Source of the DNA: Powellomyces hirtus
Taxonomy: Eukaryota > Chytridiomycota > Chytridiomycetes > Spizellomycetales > Powellomycetaceae
NCBI GenBank assembly: GCA_025526995.1
Contig: JAHLKG010000006.1
Span: forward strand, 682,001-746,000
Reading direction: 5' to 3'
Length of the DNA stretch: 64,000 bases
Shown here: positions 22,188 to 31,677 of the stretch, piece by piece
Numbering within the stretch: position 1 is the first letter of the stretch
Layout: the number at the start of each line of letters is the position of its first letter
Notes under the pieces: generated by a model
Told to the model about the DNA's origin: nothing
The model's database searches: none
Seen by the model: the letters and a program-made list of their open reading frames with translations, nothing else
Made by a program: the position numbers and the translations under genes

Positions 22188-23593
22188 TTTGAAGTGTGTT
22201 GAAGAGGGAAAGCAGTGCAGTGCACGAAGCACTGTGGCTATAAGTGGCTGAGTCAGCAGTGCGGACACGTTCGGACTTTTTGGAGGGAAGCCGCACCAAC
22301 ATCCGCGCATCGCACTAACTACTCCACGTTAGCTCAAACATACTACACCATTGGCCATCTTATGAAACAGGTCCGCGAAGTCGGGAGGTGCGAGGAGAAC
22401 TTCAAGGTGACTGTGTAGATCACGTGCTGACAAATTACCGTTCGCGATCTGTTCTGGCCCGCTCGCTCATCTTCCTCAATGTAGCTCATTCGCCTCATCC
22501 GCGGTACTCAGAGGATACTGAAGGTGGGCGTCGTATTTCCGGTTGGAGCTTCTTGGCTGTCATATTCTGCGGTTGGTCTTGTATTTGTGGGAATACGGCG
22601 TCACTTGGTTTTGCACTTTGGTGTGAGCCGAGTTTCGAAAAAAAGGATCTGCTAGCATCAGGGAGAAGCTTCGAGCTGGTGGGCGACTCCATGTTGCGTT
22701 GCGGGCAGGAGAAGCTTCGAGTTGGTGGGCGACTCCAGCGCTCGTGTGGTTTCCGCAGCATCCTGTGTAGTGCTTCGTTCAGCAGGATGCGATGTGCTTC
22801 CGTGGCTCGTCTAAACCTTGATCATTGGCATGGTGCTAGTTCATATTGTCTTTCTTTTTCTTTTCTCGTTTTCTGAGTTTCCGAGTGAGCAGCTACGTGA
22901 ATATTGAAAAGATATGTTTGTGTGGCAGATGGTTTGTTTCAGTCAGTAACGAGGCTGAACCTCCGTACGAGAAAATATAGCATGTAACGAGGTGGTGGTC
23001 ACTTGCTCATCATTTGCCCCCCTGTAATTTCTTTTTGTCGAGGATAATCAAGTTTAATACCTGGGGAATCCAATGAATCTTTTTTATACCATTCCCCCGG
23101 TCAGCTTCTGATCCATCCCCACATTTGATGTATAAACTTTTGCATGTGCACTTTGTTAAAGGACGAATAAATCGTCAGCATGAGATGTGTGCATGACTAC
23201 GTTATTAGAAATCAATATGCGTACAGAGTACTGTATGGAGAAATAGTTATGGGACGGTCCTCTCGAAACAAGTAAGTTGCTCTTGCCCAGAAGTCCTGCC
23301 CTACCTTACCTTTGCGCTGAGATAGCCTTGATTGTCATGTGACTCCAGCTGCGCATGTCCTCATATAGATACCCGTAGTACGGTAGACTGTGTTCCGGAT
23401 CCGTTCCTTTTCTGAACACAAGAAGCCTCACACCTCCGTCATTTCTCACCTTGTCAACCTCACACTTTACCTCAACCTTGTTTCTTGCAAGTTGTTCTTA
23501 ACTCCCGCTCCCGCCCTCCTTGCCCCCCTCCGTCCTGGCTTTTCCCCATTCGCCTCTCATTCCCTATCCTCGAACGCTCATTCCTCTCACGCA
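22188..23593. other. Long divergent intergenic region, CHK2-type kinase to beta-propeller gene
   Basis: About 1.4 kb with no supported gene. A frame at 22388-22876 lacks an ATG and any motif. The stretch contains a 46-base-period direct repeat at 22662-22737 and becomes AT-rich toward 23.3 kb. It must include promoters for the two flanking divergent genes. Confidence 0.4.
22662..22737. repeat. Two-copy direct repeat, period 46 bases
   Basis: A 30-base block beginning GGAGAAGCTTCGAG occurs at 22662-22691 and again at 22708-22737, differing at one base (C/T). The copies lie in the kinase/propeller intergenic region. Confidence 0.85.
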
Positions 23594-24595
23594 ATGCACC
23601 TACCCACGAGCACCACCCTCGCCGCAACGCTGCTAGCCGCACTGACCTTCGCCCACAGCACGCAGTCCCTACCCACGACGCACGTCCGCGCGCCGCAATG
23701 CGTAGGCGAGTCATTCATGTCCCTCCTCCCCGGGGATTTCGAACCCTCGGACCTCGCGTTCGACGCAACCTCCAACAACCTCTACGTCGTATCCGACGAC
23801 GGCCGGCTGGCGACCTTTGACCATGTCGTGGACGACCGCATGACACCCGCTACGGTGGTCCAGTTGGGCAGTCCGAAAGATTATGATTTCGAGGGCGCGA
23901 CGGTGGTCCCCCATCGACCTGACTTTGTGTACCTCAGCAACGAGTTCCCGGCGGCGATTGTGGAGTACTCGAAAAAGGAACAGAAAGTGACGAGGACGTG
24001 GACGGTGCAGACGTACCTCGATGCGGATCTGTCGGCCAAGAAATCCAACCACAAGAATGCCGGGATCGAGTCGTTGCTCTATGAACCCACTTCGGGCACT
24101 TTCTACGCCGGTCGCCAATCCGACGCTCGTGTGTTTGTGTTTGCCATCGACCTCGACGGGACCTCTGCGACCTTGTCCTCCACCACGGCCACCCTCGTTG
24201 GCAAAATGGACCCGCCCGGCCCCGGCAAGGACCTTGCCGCCATCACACTTTGGCGCAACAACCTCTGGTTCCTGTACGACAAATCCCTTGCTCTCTACCC
24301 CGTCACGGTGCAAGACGCCCAAATCCCCGCCGACTATAAACCCACCGACGTGCTCGACGCCACGCAACTCACCAACACGGACATTGGGGCCTTGAAATTC
24401 GATACCCGCGGCCAGGAAGGCATTGTGTTTGTAGAGGTGCCCGACACGGGCGCAAAGTACGTCTTTGTCGCGGTCGACCCGCCAAGGGGTAAAGGCTACG
24501 AGAAGGATTTGAGGAGATACACTGTGGATGCCTTCTTTGAATGCTTTTCCAAGAATGGCGCCCCCGCCGACCCGATCTTTTTTGTTCAGGCTTAG
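23594..24595 (+). CDS. Secreted beta-propeller protein, SdiA-regulated/YjiK-like
   Basis: Single exon, 333 aa from the ATG at 23594. That start opens a signal peptide 'MHLPTSTTLAATLLAALTFA'; the frame also runs upstream from an ATG-less codon, but that part looks non-coding. The mature part resembles extracellular beta-propellers of the SdiA-regulated/esterase-like type: 'PSDLAFDATSNNLYVVSDDG', 'DYDFEGATVV', 'VYLSNEFPAAIVEYS', 'NAGIESLLYEPTSGTFYAGR', 'LWFLYDKSLALYPV' and 'QEGIVFVEVPDTGAKYVFVA' look like successive blades. No catalytic residues can be named. It is probably a secreted binding protein or hydrolase-like protein of unknown substrate. The family hint is inference; the secretion signal is seen directly. 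Confidence 0.75.
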   Translation: MHLPTSTTLAATLLAALTFAHSTQSLPTTHVRAPQCVGESFMSLLPGDFEPSDLAFDATSNNLYVVSDDGRLATFDHVVDDRMTPATVVQLGSPKDYDFEGATVVPHRPDFVYLSNEFPAAIVEYSKKEQKVTRTWTVQTYLDADLSAKKSNHKNAGIESLLYEPTSGTFYAGRQSDARVFVFAIDLDGTSATLSSTTATLVGKMDPPGPGKDLAAITLWRNNLWFLYDKSLALYPVTVQDAQIPADYKPTDVLDATQLTNTDIGALKFDTRGQEGIVFVEVPDTGAKYVFVAVDPPRGKGYEKDLRRYTVDAFFECFSKNGAPADPIFFVQA

Positions 24596-24815
24596 ATAGT
24601 CGAAGAGATACTGAGGGGGAATCTGTAAATATCGCGGTGCCCCTGGCTTCCATATAGTGTGTATTGGTGTACATTCAAATATATACAACGTTTATCCTGT
24701 AAACAATTCAAACGATCTCGCCCTGAAGAAAAAGAGGAATAGCTAGCGCTCACAGATTCAAGCTCTAGCGTATGTAACTGCCCAATGTGACTCAAATGTC
24801 CCTGCCTCTCAACCG

Positions 24816-25979
24816 TCACATCCACCCCTCGCGCCTCATGACCCACTCCACCGCCTTCTTGACATCCCTCACAACCACCTCGGGGCGTTCATCACCGACG
24901 ACCACATCACCCTGCTTGTATACGCCCGTCTCGACCAAGATGCCAGTCCATCCATGGCGGTTGGCGCCGGCAATGTCGCTCGCCGGGTTATCGCCGACCA
25001 TGTAGACTGTCCCAATCGCATCCTCGGTGTTGCTGCTATTGCGGGCCAGGACGCGCTTTGCAAAATCATAGGTCGCCGCACTCGGTTTCCCGAATTGCCC
25101 GGCGATCGGCAACTCGCGATCGGCGCCATTCGGCTGGTCGCGCATCAACTGCGCCCACACTCCGCGCAATGCCGCAACAAACCCGCCTTGTCCAAAGCGG
25201 GGGAACGCATAGTCGTTGCTCCACAGGAAATCGGCGTTGGAGCTGTAGAGCGGGATGAAAGGCGGGTGGTCGGCGGGTAGAGACGGGTGGTGCAGTGGGC
25301 GGCGGGTGGAGATGTGCCCGTTTTGGGAGAGGAGGAGGTCGGTGATGATTTGGATATCGAGACCCCAGTCGGGCGGGTCGTGCATGATGAGGATGGCGCT
25401 GATGGGGTCGGTGGTGAGATTGAATGAAGGGTCGTGGCGGTGGTGGTTATGGTCGCCGCCGAGAACGGGATACGGCCACATGCGCTTATTCCACGCTCTG
25501 ATCTCCCGTGTCGTGACGACCTTTTCAAACCCATAACCCTTTGCCACATCCTTAACCGCGTCGGGCCCCACGACATGCACCAACTTGCTTCTCAATGCAG
25601 TCTGGGCCAGAGCTTGCATGGGGGTGTGAGAGACGATAAACTGGTCGCCCTTGATTTCTATCCCCAACTGTTTGCTCAATTTCGCGGCTTTGCTGGCCTC
25701 TGATTCGCCACCCGAGTTGGTGAGGACAATGAAGGGCATTTCGCGGTTTTGTGGATTGTCCCCGCAGAGTCGTTCGATGGCACGGCGGGCGCCCGGGACG
25801 GCTTTCCCGCCGCGGATGAGGACGCCGTCCATGTCAAAGGCAAAGGCGGGGGGTGGGGGAACGGAGGGTCGGAGGTTGGGTATTTTGAATGCATTTGATG
25901 TTGTTGTGGATTTGCATCGCGAGAGGAGGAGGAGTGGGGTGCGTTGAGGCAGATGGAGGAGCTGATTATGGAGGAGCAT
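24816..25979 (-). CDS. Mitochondrial HAD-superfamily hydrolase-like protein (HDHD5/YKR070W type)
   Basis: Single exon, 387 aa from the ATG at 25979; earlier codons in frame lack an ATG in context. The N-terminus 'MLLHNQLLHLPQRTP' with Arg/Ser residues looks like a mitochondrial targeting peptide. HAD motif I is 'FAFDMDGVLIRGG' (nucleophile Asp and Asp+2), followed by the cap and 'FIVLTNSGG' (motif II). Motif III/IV lies in 'GKPSAATYDFAKRVL' and 'TVYMVGDNPASDIAGANRHG', with the Asp pair intact. The order and spacing match the CECR5/HDHD5 family (yeast YKR070W), whose substrate is unknown. An insertion with a His-rich stretch ('GGDHNHHRHDPS') sits in the cap. It is probably an active phosphatase-fold enzyme in mitochondria. 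Confidence 0.85.
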   Translation of the reverse strand: MLLHNQLLHLPQRTPLLLLSRCKSTTTSNAFKIPNLRPSVPPPPAFAFDMDGVLIRGGKAVPGARRAIERLCGDNPQNREMPFIVLTNSGGESEASKAAKLSKQLGIEIKGDQFIVSHTPMQALAQTALRSKLVHVVGPDAVKDVAKGYGFEKVVTTREIRAWNKRMWPYPVLGGDHNHHRHDPSFNLTTDPISAILIMHDPPDWGLDIQIITDLLLSQNGHISTRRPLHHPSLPADHPPFIPLYSSNADFLWSNDYAFPRFGQGGFVAALRGVWAQLMRDQPNGADRELPIAGQFGKPSAATYDFAKRVLARNSSNTEDAIGTVYMVGDNPASDIAGANRHGWTGILVETGVYKQGDVVVGDERPEVVVRDVKKAVEWVMRREGWM

Positions 25980-27235
25980 TGTGAGAAACGAGAGAGAGAG
26001 AGAATGAAAGGAGAATGAATGGGGACCACGTCTGTCTACAAATGAAAGTGACAGCCACAAACACGTGACCGGGATTTGGTGAATTGTACTCCATTTTGAC
26101 AGCACTTTGCTTTTTGGCATTGGCGTATTTTAACACGCAGATTACAGCAAAAGGAGAGGACAAAGTTTCATCATACACCTGAACTCTTTTGTCGCGTTCG
26201 GCTGTGTCCTCTCAACCCATATAGTCCATATAACCCTTCAAGTGTAGGAGGGGTAGATATGGGGATGTGCCACAAGGCCTCGACATACCATAGAGGATGC
26301 CAATCCTAGAGTGACATGTCGGCTGTGGGTCCTCCGTAGCTTTTGTCATTTAAAGTTAGTTCTTGCCCTATATTGCCGGCAGAATGCACAGATGCCCAGG
26401 TTGTGTTGTGACGTCTATCATGCCATAGGGCCCAGCTTGTGATCGCGCGCCTTGCTTACGTGACACGAGAGGCGCTCACGTGACCATGCCTCTTGCTCGC
26501 CGGCGAGGGCTGTTGTTGCGCCTGTCCGCTTTGGAAAGCTCGCTTCTTGCAGCAAGCAGATCATATCACCGAACTTTCGTGTGGTCCATCTAAGGTAAGA
26601 AGCCACAATGACACTCCGGAACGACAAGCGATACCGAACGAGGGACGGACGGATGGATGGATAGATGGATGGATGGATGGGCCGGGAAGCGGATGGATGG
26701 ACGAAGACGACGATTGGAGAATGTCTCGGCTCGTTGAACGATGAATCGTCACCGATGCCTTTTTCTGCGGGCCGAACGCTCTGTTGTCAACTGGAACCTG
26801 CGTCTTCCCTCGTAGACTGCCAACCGGGTTACTGAGAACTATGTAGAAATAGATTGTGGAGAGCAGTTAGGGGAATGGAATGGACAGTATCCATAGTATG
26901 GACGGAGCATTTGCTAGACAATGTCACGGGTGGGTGCACGGAGCATGGACCCGTTCCGCTGCGTGCCGCCTACCCTGGCACCAGTCCGACATCAGTCTAC
27001 ACACTTTGCCTCTGGCATCGTGTGGGCCTGGGCTAGCGATCTCTGTTCTGCGGCGAGTCACCGTCGGGCAATTGTCCTCGTGACAATGGACCCTTTTTCG
27101 TCTACGGTGTACTATGACCCGCAGCAACATACAACCGAACTGGCACGGCAGGATGGTCCGTGATTTGAGAGCGCTAACCAGCGCTTGTCCATCATTATAG
27201 GCAGCTTACGCCTCTCATTCCAAAGTCTAAACGAG
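25980..27235. promoter_or_regulatory. Divergent intergenic region of the HAD gene and uL2
   Basis: About 1.26 kb between divergent starts. It holds a GGAT-type microsatellite at 26643-26702 and should contain the strong promoter of the uL2 ribosomal-protein gene. No convincing ORF is present. Confidence 0.4.
26643..26702. repeat. (GGAT)n microsatellite, interrupted
   Basis: Units of GGAC/GGAT repeat over about 60 bases with one interruption (GGGCCGGGAAGC). Likely to vary in length. Confidence 0.85.
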
Positions 27236-28142
27236 ATGGGTAAGAACAACGACAATGCAACGTTGATGGGGTCATGTTGCACAGAAATGCTAATCTCGTT
27301 CCGATTGATAGGTAGAGTAATTCGCGCTCAACGTAAAGGTGCCGGTGGTATCTTCAAGTCCCACACCAAGCACAGGAAAGGTGCCGCCAGGCACCGATCC
27401 CAGGACTTTGCCGAGAGGCACGGTTACATCCGCGGTCTTGTGAAGGAGATCATCCACGACCCCGGACGTGGTGCTCCCCTCGCCAGGGTTGTGTTCCGTG
27501 ACCCTTACCGATTCAAGCAGCGTGAGGAGCTCTTCGTTGCCACTGAAGGCATGTTCACTGGACAGTTCATCTACTGCGGAAAGAAGGGTACGTTTATGCA
27601 GCGCTTGTCTGATGAGGGATGGAGCTTTAGGCTGATATTTTACGTTTCGCTGTCTAGCCGCCCTCACCGTTGGTAACGTCCTTCCCCTCGGCTCCATGCC
27701 CGAAGGTACCGTTATCTGCAACCTGGAGGAGAAGGTTGGTGACCGTGGTGCCATTGCCCGTACCGCCGGAAACTACGCCACCGTCATTGGCCACAACGTC
27801 GACGAGGGCAAGACCCGTGTCAAGCTCCCCTCCGGAGCCAAGAAGGTCCTCCACTCTGGCTGCCGTGCCGCCGTCGGTATCGTTGCTGCCGGTGGTATCG
27901 TTGACAAGCCTCTGCTCAAGGCTGGTCGCGCTCACTTCAAGTACCGTGCCAAGAGGAACTCGTGGCCCAAGACTCGTGGTGTTGCTATGAACCCCGTGGA
28001 TCACCCCCACGGAGGTGGTAACCACCAGCACATTGGTCACGCGTCCACCGTCTCCCGTGGAGCTCCCCCCGGTCAAAAAGTCGGTCTCATTGCTGCTCGT
28101 CGTACTGGTCTCATCCGTGGTACCAAGAAGATCAACGAATAA
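27236..28142 (+). CDS. RPL2: Large-subunit ribosomal protein uL2 (RPL2/RPL8)
   Basis: Three exons: join(27236..27239, 27312..27587, 27658..28142), 765 nt, 254 aa, identical in length to yeast Rpl2. The first exon is only four bases (ATG G), the classic arrangement for this gene in many eukaryotes. uL2 sits near the peptidyl-transferase centre of the 60S subunit. Family blocks: '[17 protein letters not shown]', '[20 protein letters not shown]', '[13 protein letters not shown]', 'FIYCGKK', '[18 protein letters not shown]', '[10 protein letters not shown]' and '[20 protein letters not shown]', which includes the conserved His that contacts rRNA near the active site. Codon use is strongly biased to C-ending codons in exon 3, as expected for a highly expressed gene. 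Confidence 0.98.
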
Positions 28143-28536
28143 GCAATGTCTTTGCTCCGCTGATTGGTTTCATGGATTTGGTGTTTGGAAGAGTCATCAT
28201 GATGTCGTGGTTCCTGCGATATATGGTGCTGCAATAATATCATATCTTGTCTGTATTATCTTCTGTTCATTGCGTGCATATGGGTTCGAGTCCTGCATCT
28301 ACTTTTATTGATATACATGGTTGCCATCTATGCAACGTAGATATTCTATACTACTACCATCGTACGGTGTGGGTTCTAGTGGATATAAAACCTATTTATC
28401 CAAGACGTCCCGAATAGTATTTATCAACTTTGTCTAGTATTTTACGCCCCCATGCCGTTGTCATTAGGTGTAGTCTCCCCTATCAGAGAAGGACCTTGAG
28501 CATCTGCACGCATCCAGAGTCACGCATCACTGTCAC
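28143..28536. other. Convergent 3' region of uL2 and the HNH-like gene
   Basis: The stretch is AT-rich with no gene. It contains a TRNA T-loop-like string near 28278, but no foldable tRNA around it. Confidence 0.35.
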
Positions 28537-29376
28537 TCACTTTTGCCACAGCGCCCGTTTCTCCGTCAAAATCTCGGGTTGATAATTGAAAGCCTTCGTA
28601 TTATTACACGTTCCGCAAATCGGGATGATGTACATCCGGTAATCATTGCGAGAACTCCGTACATGTCCACCTAGACTCGCCGAATTCCCGCACCCAAAAT
28701 ACGAGCATTTCGGGTTATCCATTCCACGATATCGCCACTCGTCCTTCCATATTTGTAAGAATCCGGCTGATGCGCGGTATTGAGACGATCCGTCAAGGTT
28801 CCGCCACAAGTTGTTGATATTGATTTCTTGCCGGATGAGGTGCGAGCGGGGAACGTGCATTTTAGTTCTGGGGGAGCTTTTAGTGACTTTAAGAGGTGGG
28901 ATACTGATGTTATTGGTGGTGGTGTTGGCCTGGGTGCGTCTTTTGAATCGGGGTGGGCTCGGTGTGGCGCTGTGTGTAGGATGTGTTTTGTTTCGGTTTT
29001 GAATGTTGGTTTCATTGGCAACAGGCTCTCGATTTGCTTTGTGAGGTCGGGATGGGTTTGTGGTCTTGGGCCTGGATTTGACCGTGGCTTGATTTTCCTT
29101 TCCTTGCGACTGTTTAGTTGCAGCTGGCTTTGGGACGGCATCGTTACTATTGACCCGTCTGTGAATTCGAGCTAATACTGCCCGGAATTCGATTATCAAG
29201 CTATGGCTGCGTTTGGATGTCAAAGTAATAGGACCACTGCTGGCTACTTCTTTATTGCCTCGGTTTTGGTTCTTGCGAACCCGTTTGCGCTCTCCGTTGT
29301 CCATGTAGTATTCGACCCCGCCTGGGTTGAGGTAGATTTTCAGTGATCGGCCGTCGGAGAGGTGGACGTGGGTCAT
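28537..29376 (-). CDS. HNH-like zinc-binding protein of unknown function
   Basis: Single exon, 279 aa, ATG at 29376. The N-terminal ~40 residues ('LSDGRSLKIYLNPGGVEYYM') are followed by a long, basic, Ser/Thr/Asn/Lys-rich disordered middle. The C-terminal ~70 residues form a compact motif: 'NPKCSYFGCGNSASLGGHV', then 'YIIPICGTCNN'. The spacing C-x4-C ... GGHV ... C-x2-CNN resembles HNH-type zinc folds, with Cys pairs binding zinc and His in the middle. This pattern is common in bacterial HNH-like proteins and rarer in fungi, so horizontal origin is possible but untested. Whether it cuts nucleic acid is unknown: only one of the HNH His positions is clear. It diverges from the TEX47-like gene. 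Confidence 0.65.
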   Translation of the reverse strand: MTHVHLSDGRSLKIYLNPGGVEYYMDNGERKRVRKNQNRGNKEVASSGPITLTSKRSHSLIIEFRAVLARIHRRVNSNDAVPKPAATKQSQGKENQATVKSRPKTTNPSRPHKANREPVANETNIQNRNKTHPTHSATPSPPRFKRRTQANTTTNNISIPPLKVTKSSPRTKMHVPRSHLIRQEININNLWRNLDGSSQYRASAGFLQIWKDEWRYRGMDNPKCSYFGCGNSASLGGHVRSSRNDYRMYIIPICGTCNNTKAFNYQPEILTEKRALWQK

Positions 29377-30531
29377 TTGACGCGTTTCGCGTTGTGGAGT
29401 AGGTGAAGTACAGTAAAATTGTGAGAGATTGGGGTATCTAAAGAGGAGAACTTGTGGCGACGATAAAGCCAGGGAAGCGTTTTTATAATGTGTCGCACTT
29501 CTTTTTTGGACGCTTGTCGGTTATAAAGTCGAGCGTGATTGCTCCTTGGCAGCATGGCCGTGGCTTTGACAGCACCGCCTTGTTTTTGACTTGGCGAAGT
29601 TTTGGTTCCAATCAGACCTTGACTCTTCCCGCGCAAATTGGTCGGTTCCTATCAGACCTTGACTTTTCCCGCGCAAATTGGACTTGACTTGAACATATTC
29701 TGTGTCTATGTTGCGGCTCGTCGAGGTAGTAGATAGAAAGAAGGTCTCGAATATGGATACTGATGAAAGATAGGATCCACCCGTTGCAACGAGGATCGTC
29801 GTCTTTGAACCACCTTAACATATTGCTGTACGAACGAGGTTTGGCCTCTCACAGCAAAAATGTCCAGGCAACACGAAGACGGAAACTCATACCATTTTTA
29901 TATCACAATGCAAAGAGAGTCATCCTGTCGTTGTGGTTTGCTGCCCACAGTATCTTGAGTTCCTCTGCAAAGTCAAGGTCATGGTTCCTCGCACCAACAC
30001 AGAGCGCACTAGAGTAACCCAGACCGCACAAGAGGTCGCGCCTTGCACAGCTCATACGCTTCTTACTCGCCAAATGGGGCTCGGTCCCAAATAGCTTGAA
30101 GATCGGCAACAATATCAGAAAGTTTCAAGCGTTTCTGGTCGTCTCGGCTAAAGGACAAGTAAGTTAATGCTTCGTGTCTTTTCGTCCATTATTGTGGTTG
30201 GCGAGGTGAGCGGTTACGGGAAGGTGAGTATCATATACATGAGTACGATGCAAATGGTGGGGTTGAGGTTTTGATCACCAAAACTGGTTCGCTGGAAAAA
30301 CAAGCGGATGTGTGAGAAATCACTGAAGCCCATTCCTCGGACGTCTGAGTCGTGATACCTATAGGTTAAGTCGCGCATACGTAGTGGCGCAGCAAAAAGC
30401 TTACGCGCTCCGTCGGAGGGTTGCAGATTCAAGCAGCTTAACCCGTCAGAAAAGAACAAAAGCTACCCAAAAACCTCACATCACCTTCCGGCTTCGCCCA
30501 ACTCTGCATCACCCAAATCAACTCTCCCAAA
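29377..30531. promoter_or_regulatory. Divergent region of the HNH-like and TEX47-like genes with tandem E2F-like sites
   Basis: About 1.15 kb without a supported gene. Two 38-base direct repeats at 29604-29641 and 29644-29681 each hold a TTCCCGCGC core resembling E2F sites. The rest has scattered ORFs without ATG or motifs. Confidence 0.45.
29604..29681. repeat. Two tandem 38-base repeats with an E2F-like core
   Basis: The copies differ at two positions and are separated by two bases (period 40). Each contains TTCCCGCGCAAATT; the second reads TTTTCCCGCGC, which fits the E2F consensus TTTCCCGC. They lie ~230 bases upstream of the HNH-like gene and ~850 upstream of the TEX47-like gene. Confidence 0.8.
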
Positions 30532-31512
30532 ATGGCTGCCCCCGCCCACCGCACAGCTCTCGCATCCCCGCACACCGATGTCCCCCTACCACATTCACAA
30601 CAACTAACCACCAATGACTCCTCCCTGCCCGCCGACGGTGCCCCCCTTCCAGCAGGCGACGAGAAACGAACCAGCATGTTAGATATCGTACGGGACTCGC
30701 TTGCCCGCAGTGGAAAGACGACGATGCTATACCGGGTGGTTGTGTGTGGCAAACTGTCATCGACATCATCCACGACAACAACAACAGCAGCAGCAGCGAC
30801 GTCAACAACGGACCGCGCAGAAATCGGAACCCACTACCAAAGATTCTTCAAACAGTACCAAGCCGAGACCGAGCTCATTACGGGCTTGCTCGTCGTGATG
30901 GAGAATGTATGGGTGCATGTGCTGGAAGCCTCTTCAAAAGTCACCTACGCGTTCTTGCGGGATCTCAACAATAACCCCTCCAACATCACCAACACCACCG
31001 CAACAACTTCTCGCCACCAAACCACCCACACCTCCTCTCCATTCACGCACGTCAAAGTCCTCCTAGTGCAAGACGACGTTCCCACCCGCTTTTTCCCATT
31101 TTGGGCGGTCCGCACGAATGACGACAGTGCGGGTGGTGCACCGAATGAAACGGATATGGATGAGAATGTGAAGGAGACCACGGTTACGGATGTTTGTGTG
31201 GGGATGTGTACGGTTGGGGGCAAGTTGGCGGCATTGAATAAGGTAAATGAAAACAAAAAAAAACCGAAATAACTACCCCTGCATTGCTGGCTGATAACTA
31301 ATTCTCTTCATCAGAGTGAACTGAAAGCAGCCCTCGACGAACTCGGATCCCATTTCAAAGACATCCTGCCCCGCCCTGGAACCGTAGAGCGCATCACCGA
31401 GTCGGCGCGCGTGATGGGCATTGAGGAGTGGATCGACATGTTTGATAAACATAGCACGAGCGTGCTTGAGTCCGAGCTGATATGGCCGGCGCAACAGACA
31501 CTTGTTTTTTGA
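30532..31512 (+). CDS. TEX47-like (C7orf62) BLUF-fold protein, possibly flagellar
   Basis: Two exons: join(30532..31242, 31315..31512), 909 nt, 302 aa. The core has 'MLYRVVVCGKLS', a Thr/Ala-rich loop, 'HYQRFFKQYQAETELITGLL', 'ENVWVHVLEASSKVTYAFLR' and, after a disordered loop, 'HVKVLLVQDDVPTRFFPFWA'. This order (beta strand, helix, 'TGLLL', 'HVLESSS', 'LRDL', 'SRLFP.W') is what I recall of TEX47, a BLUF-like fold known from testis and ciliated organisms. The Gln and Tyr needed for flavin in true BLUF domains are not evident, so photoreception is not implied. Exon 2 adds a helical C-terminus. Linking it to the flagellum is inference from the family's distribution and from nearby ciliary genes. 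The N-terminus (~1-45) is disordered. Confidence 0.65.
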
Positions 31513-31677
31513 AATCATAAGACATACTAAGAACAATGGCAGATCGTATATATATAAACGCTGTTTCGGGTGGGGCCATTATCATAATTTAAATCCTTTA
31601 AGAATAGTGGAGTGTGTGCAATCAAGGCAAAAGCACCAAATGGGCCAAAAAGAAAAAGAAGTCTTGGTTCCATCATC

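Noticed and set aside
22388..22876. 162-codon frame on the plus strand
   Set aside because: It starts at GTG without an ATG, has no motif, and crosses the 46-base direct repeat; likely chance.
23390..23593. N-terminal extension of the beta-propeller protein
   Set aside because: The upstream codons have no good ATG, and a clear signal peptide starts at 23594.
28270..28300. GGGTTCGAGTCC string resembling a tRNA T-loop
   Set aside because: No matching acceptor, D-arm or anticodon arm can be formed around it.
29903..30112. Minus-strand frame with weak resemblance to the F-box-like family (ILWAANHND)
   Set aside because: Only one short block looks similar, the order of other blocks is absent, and stops are frequent.
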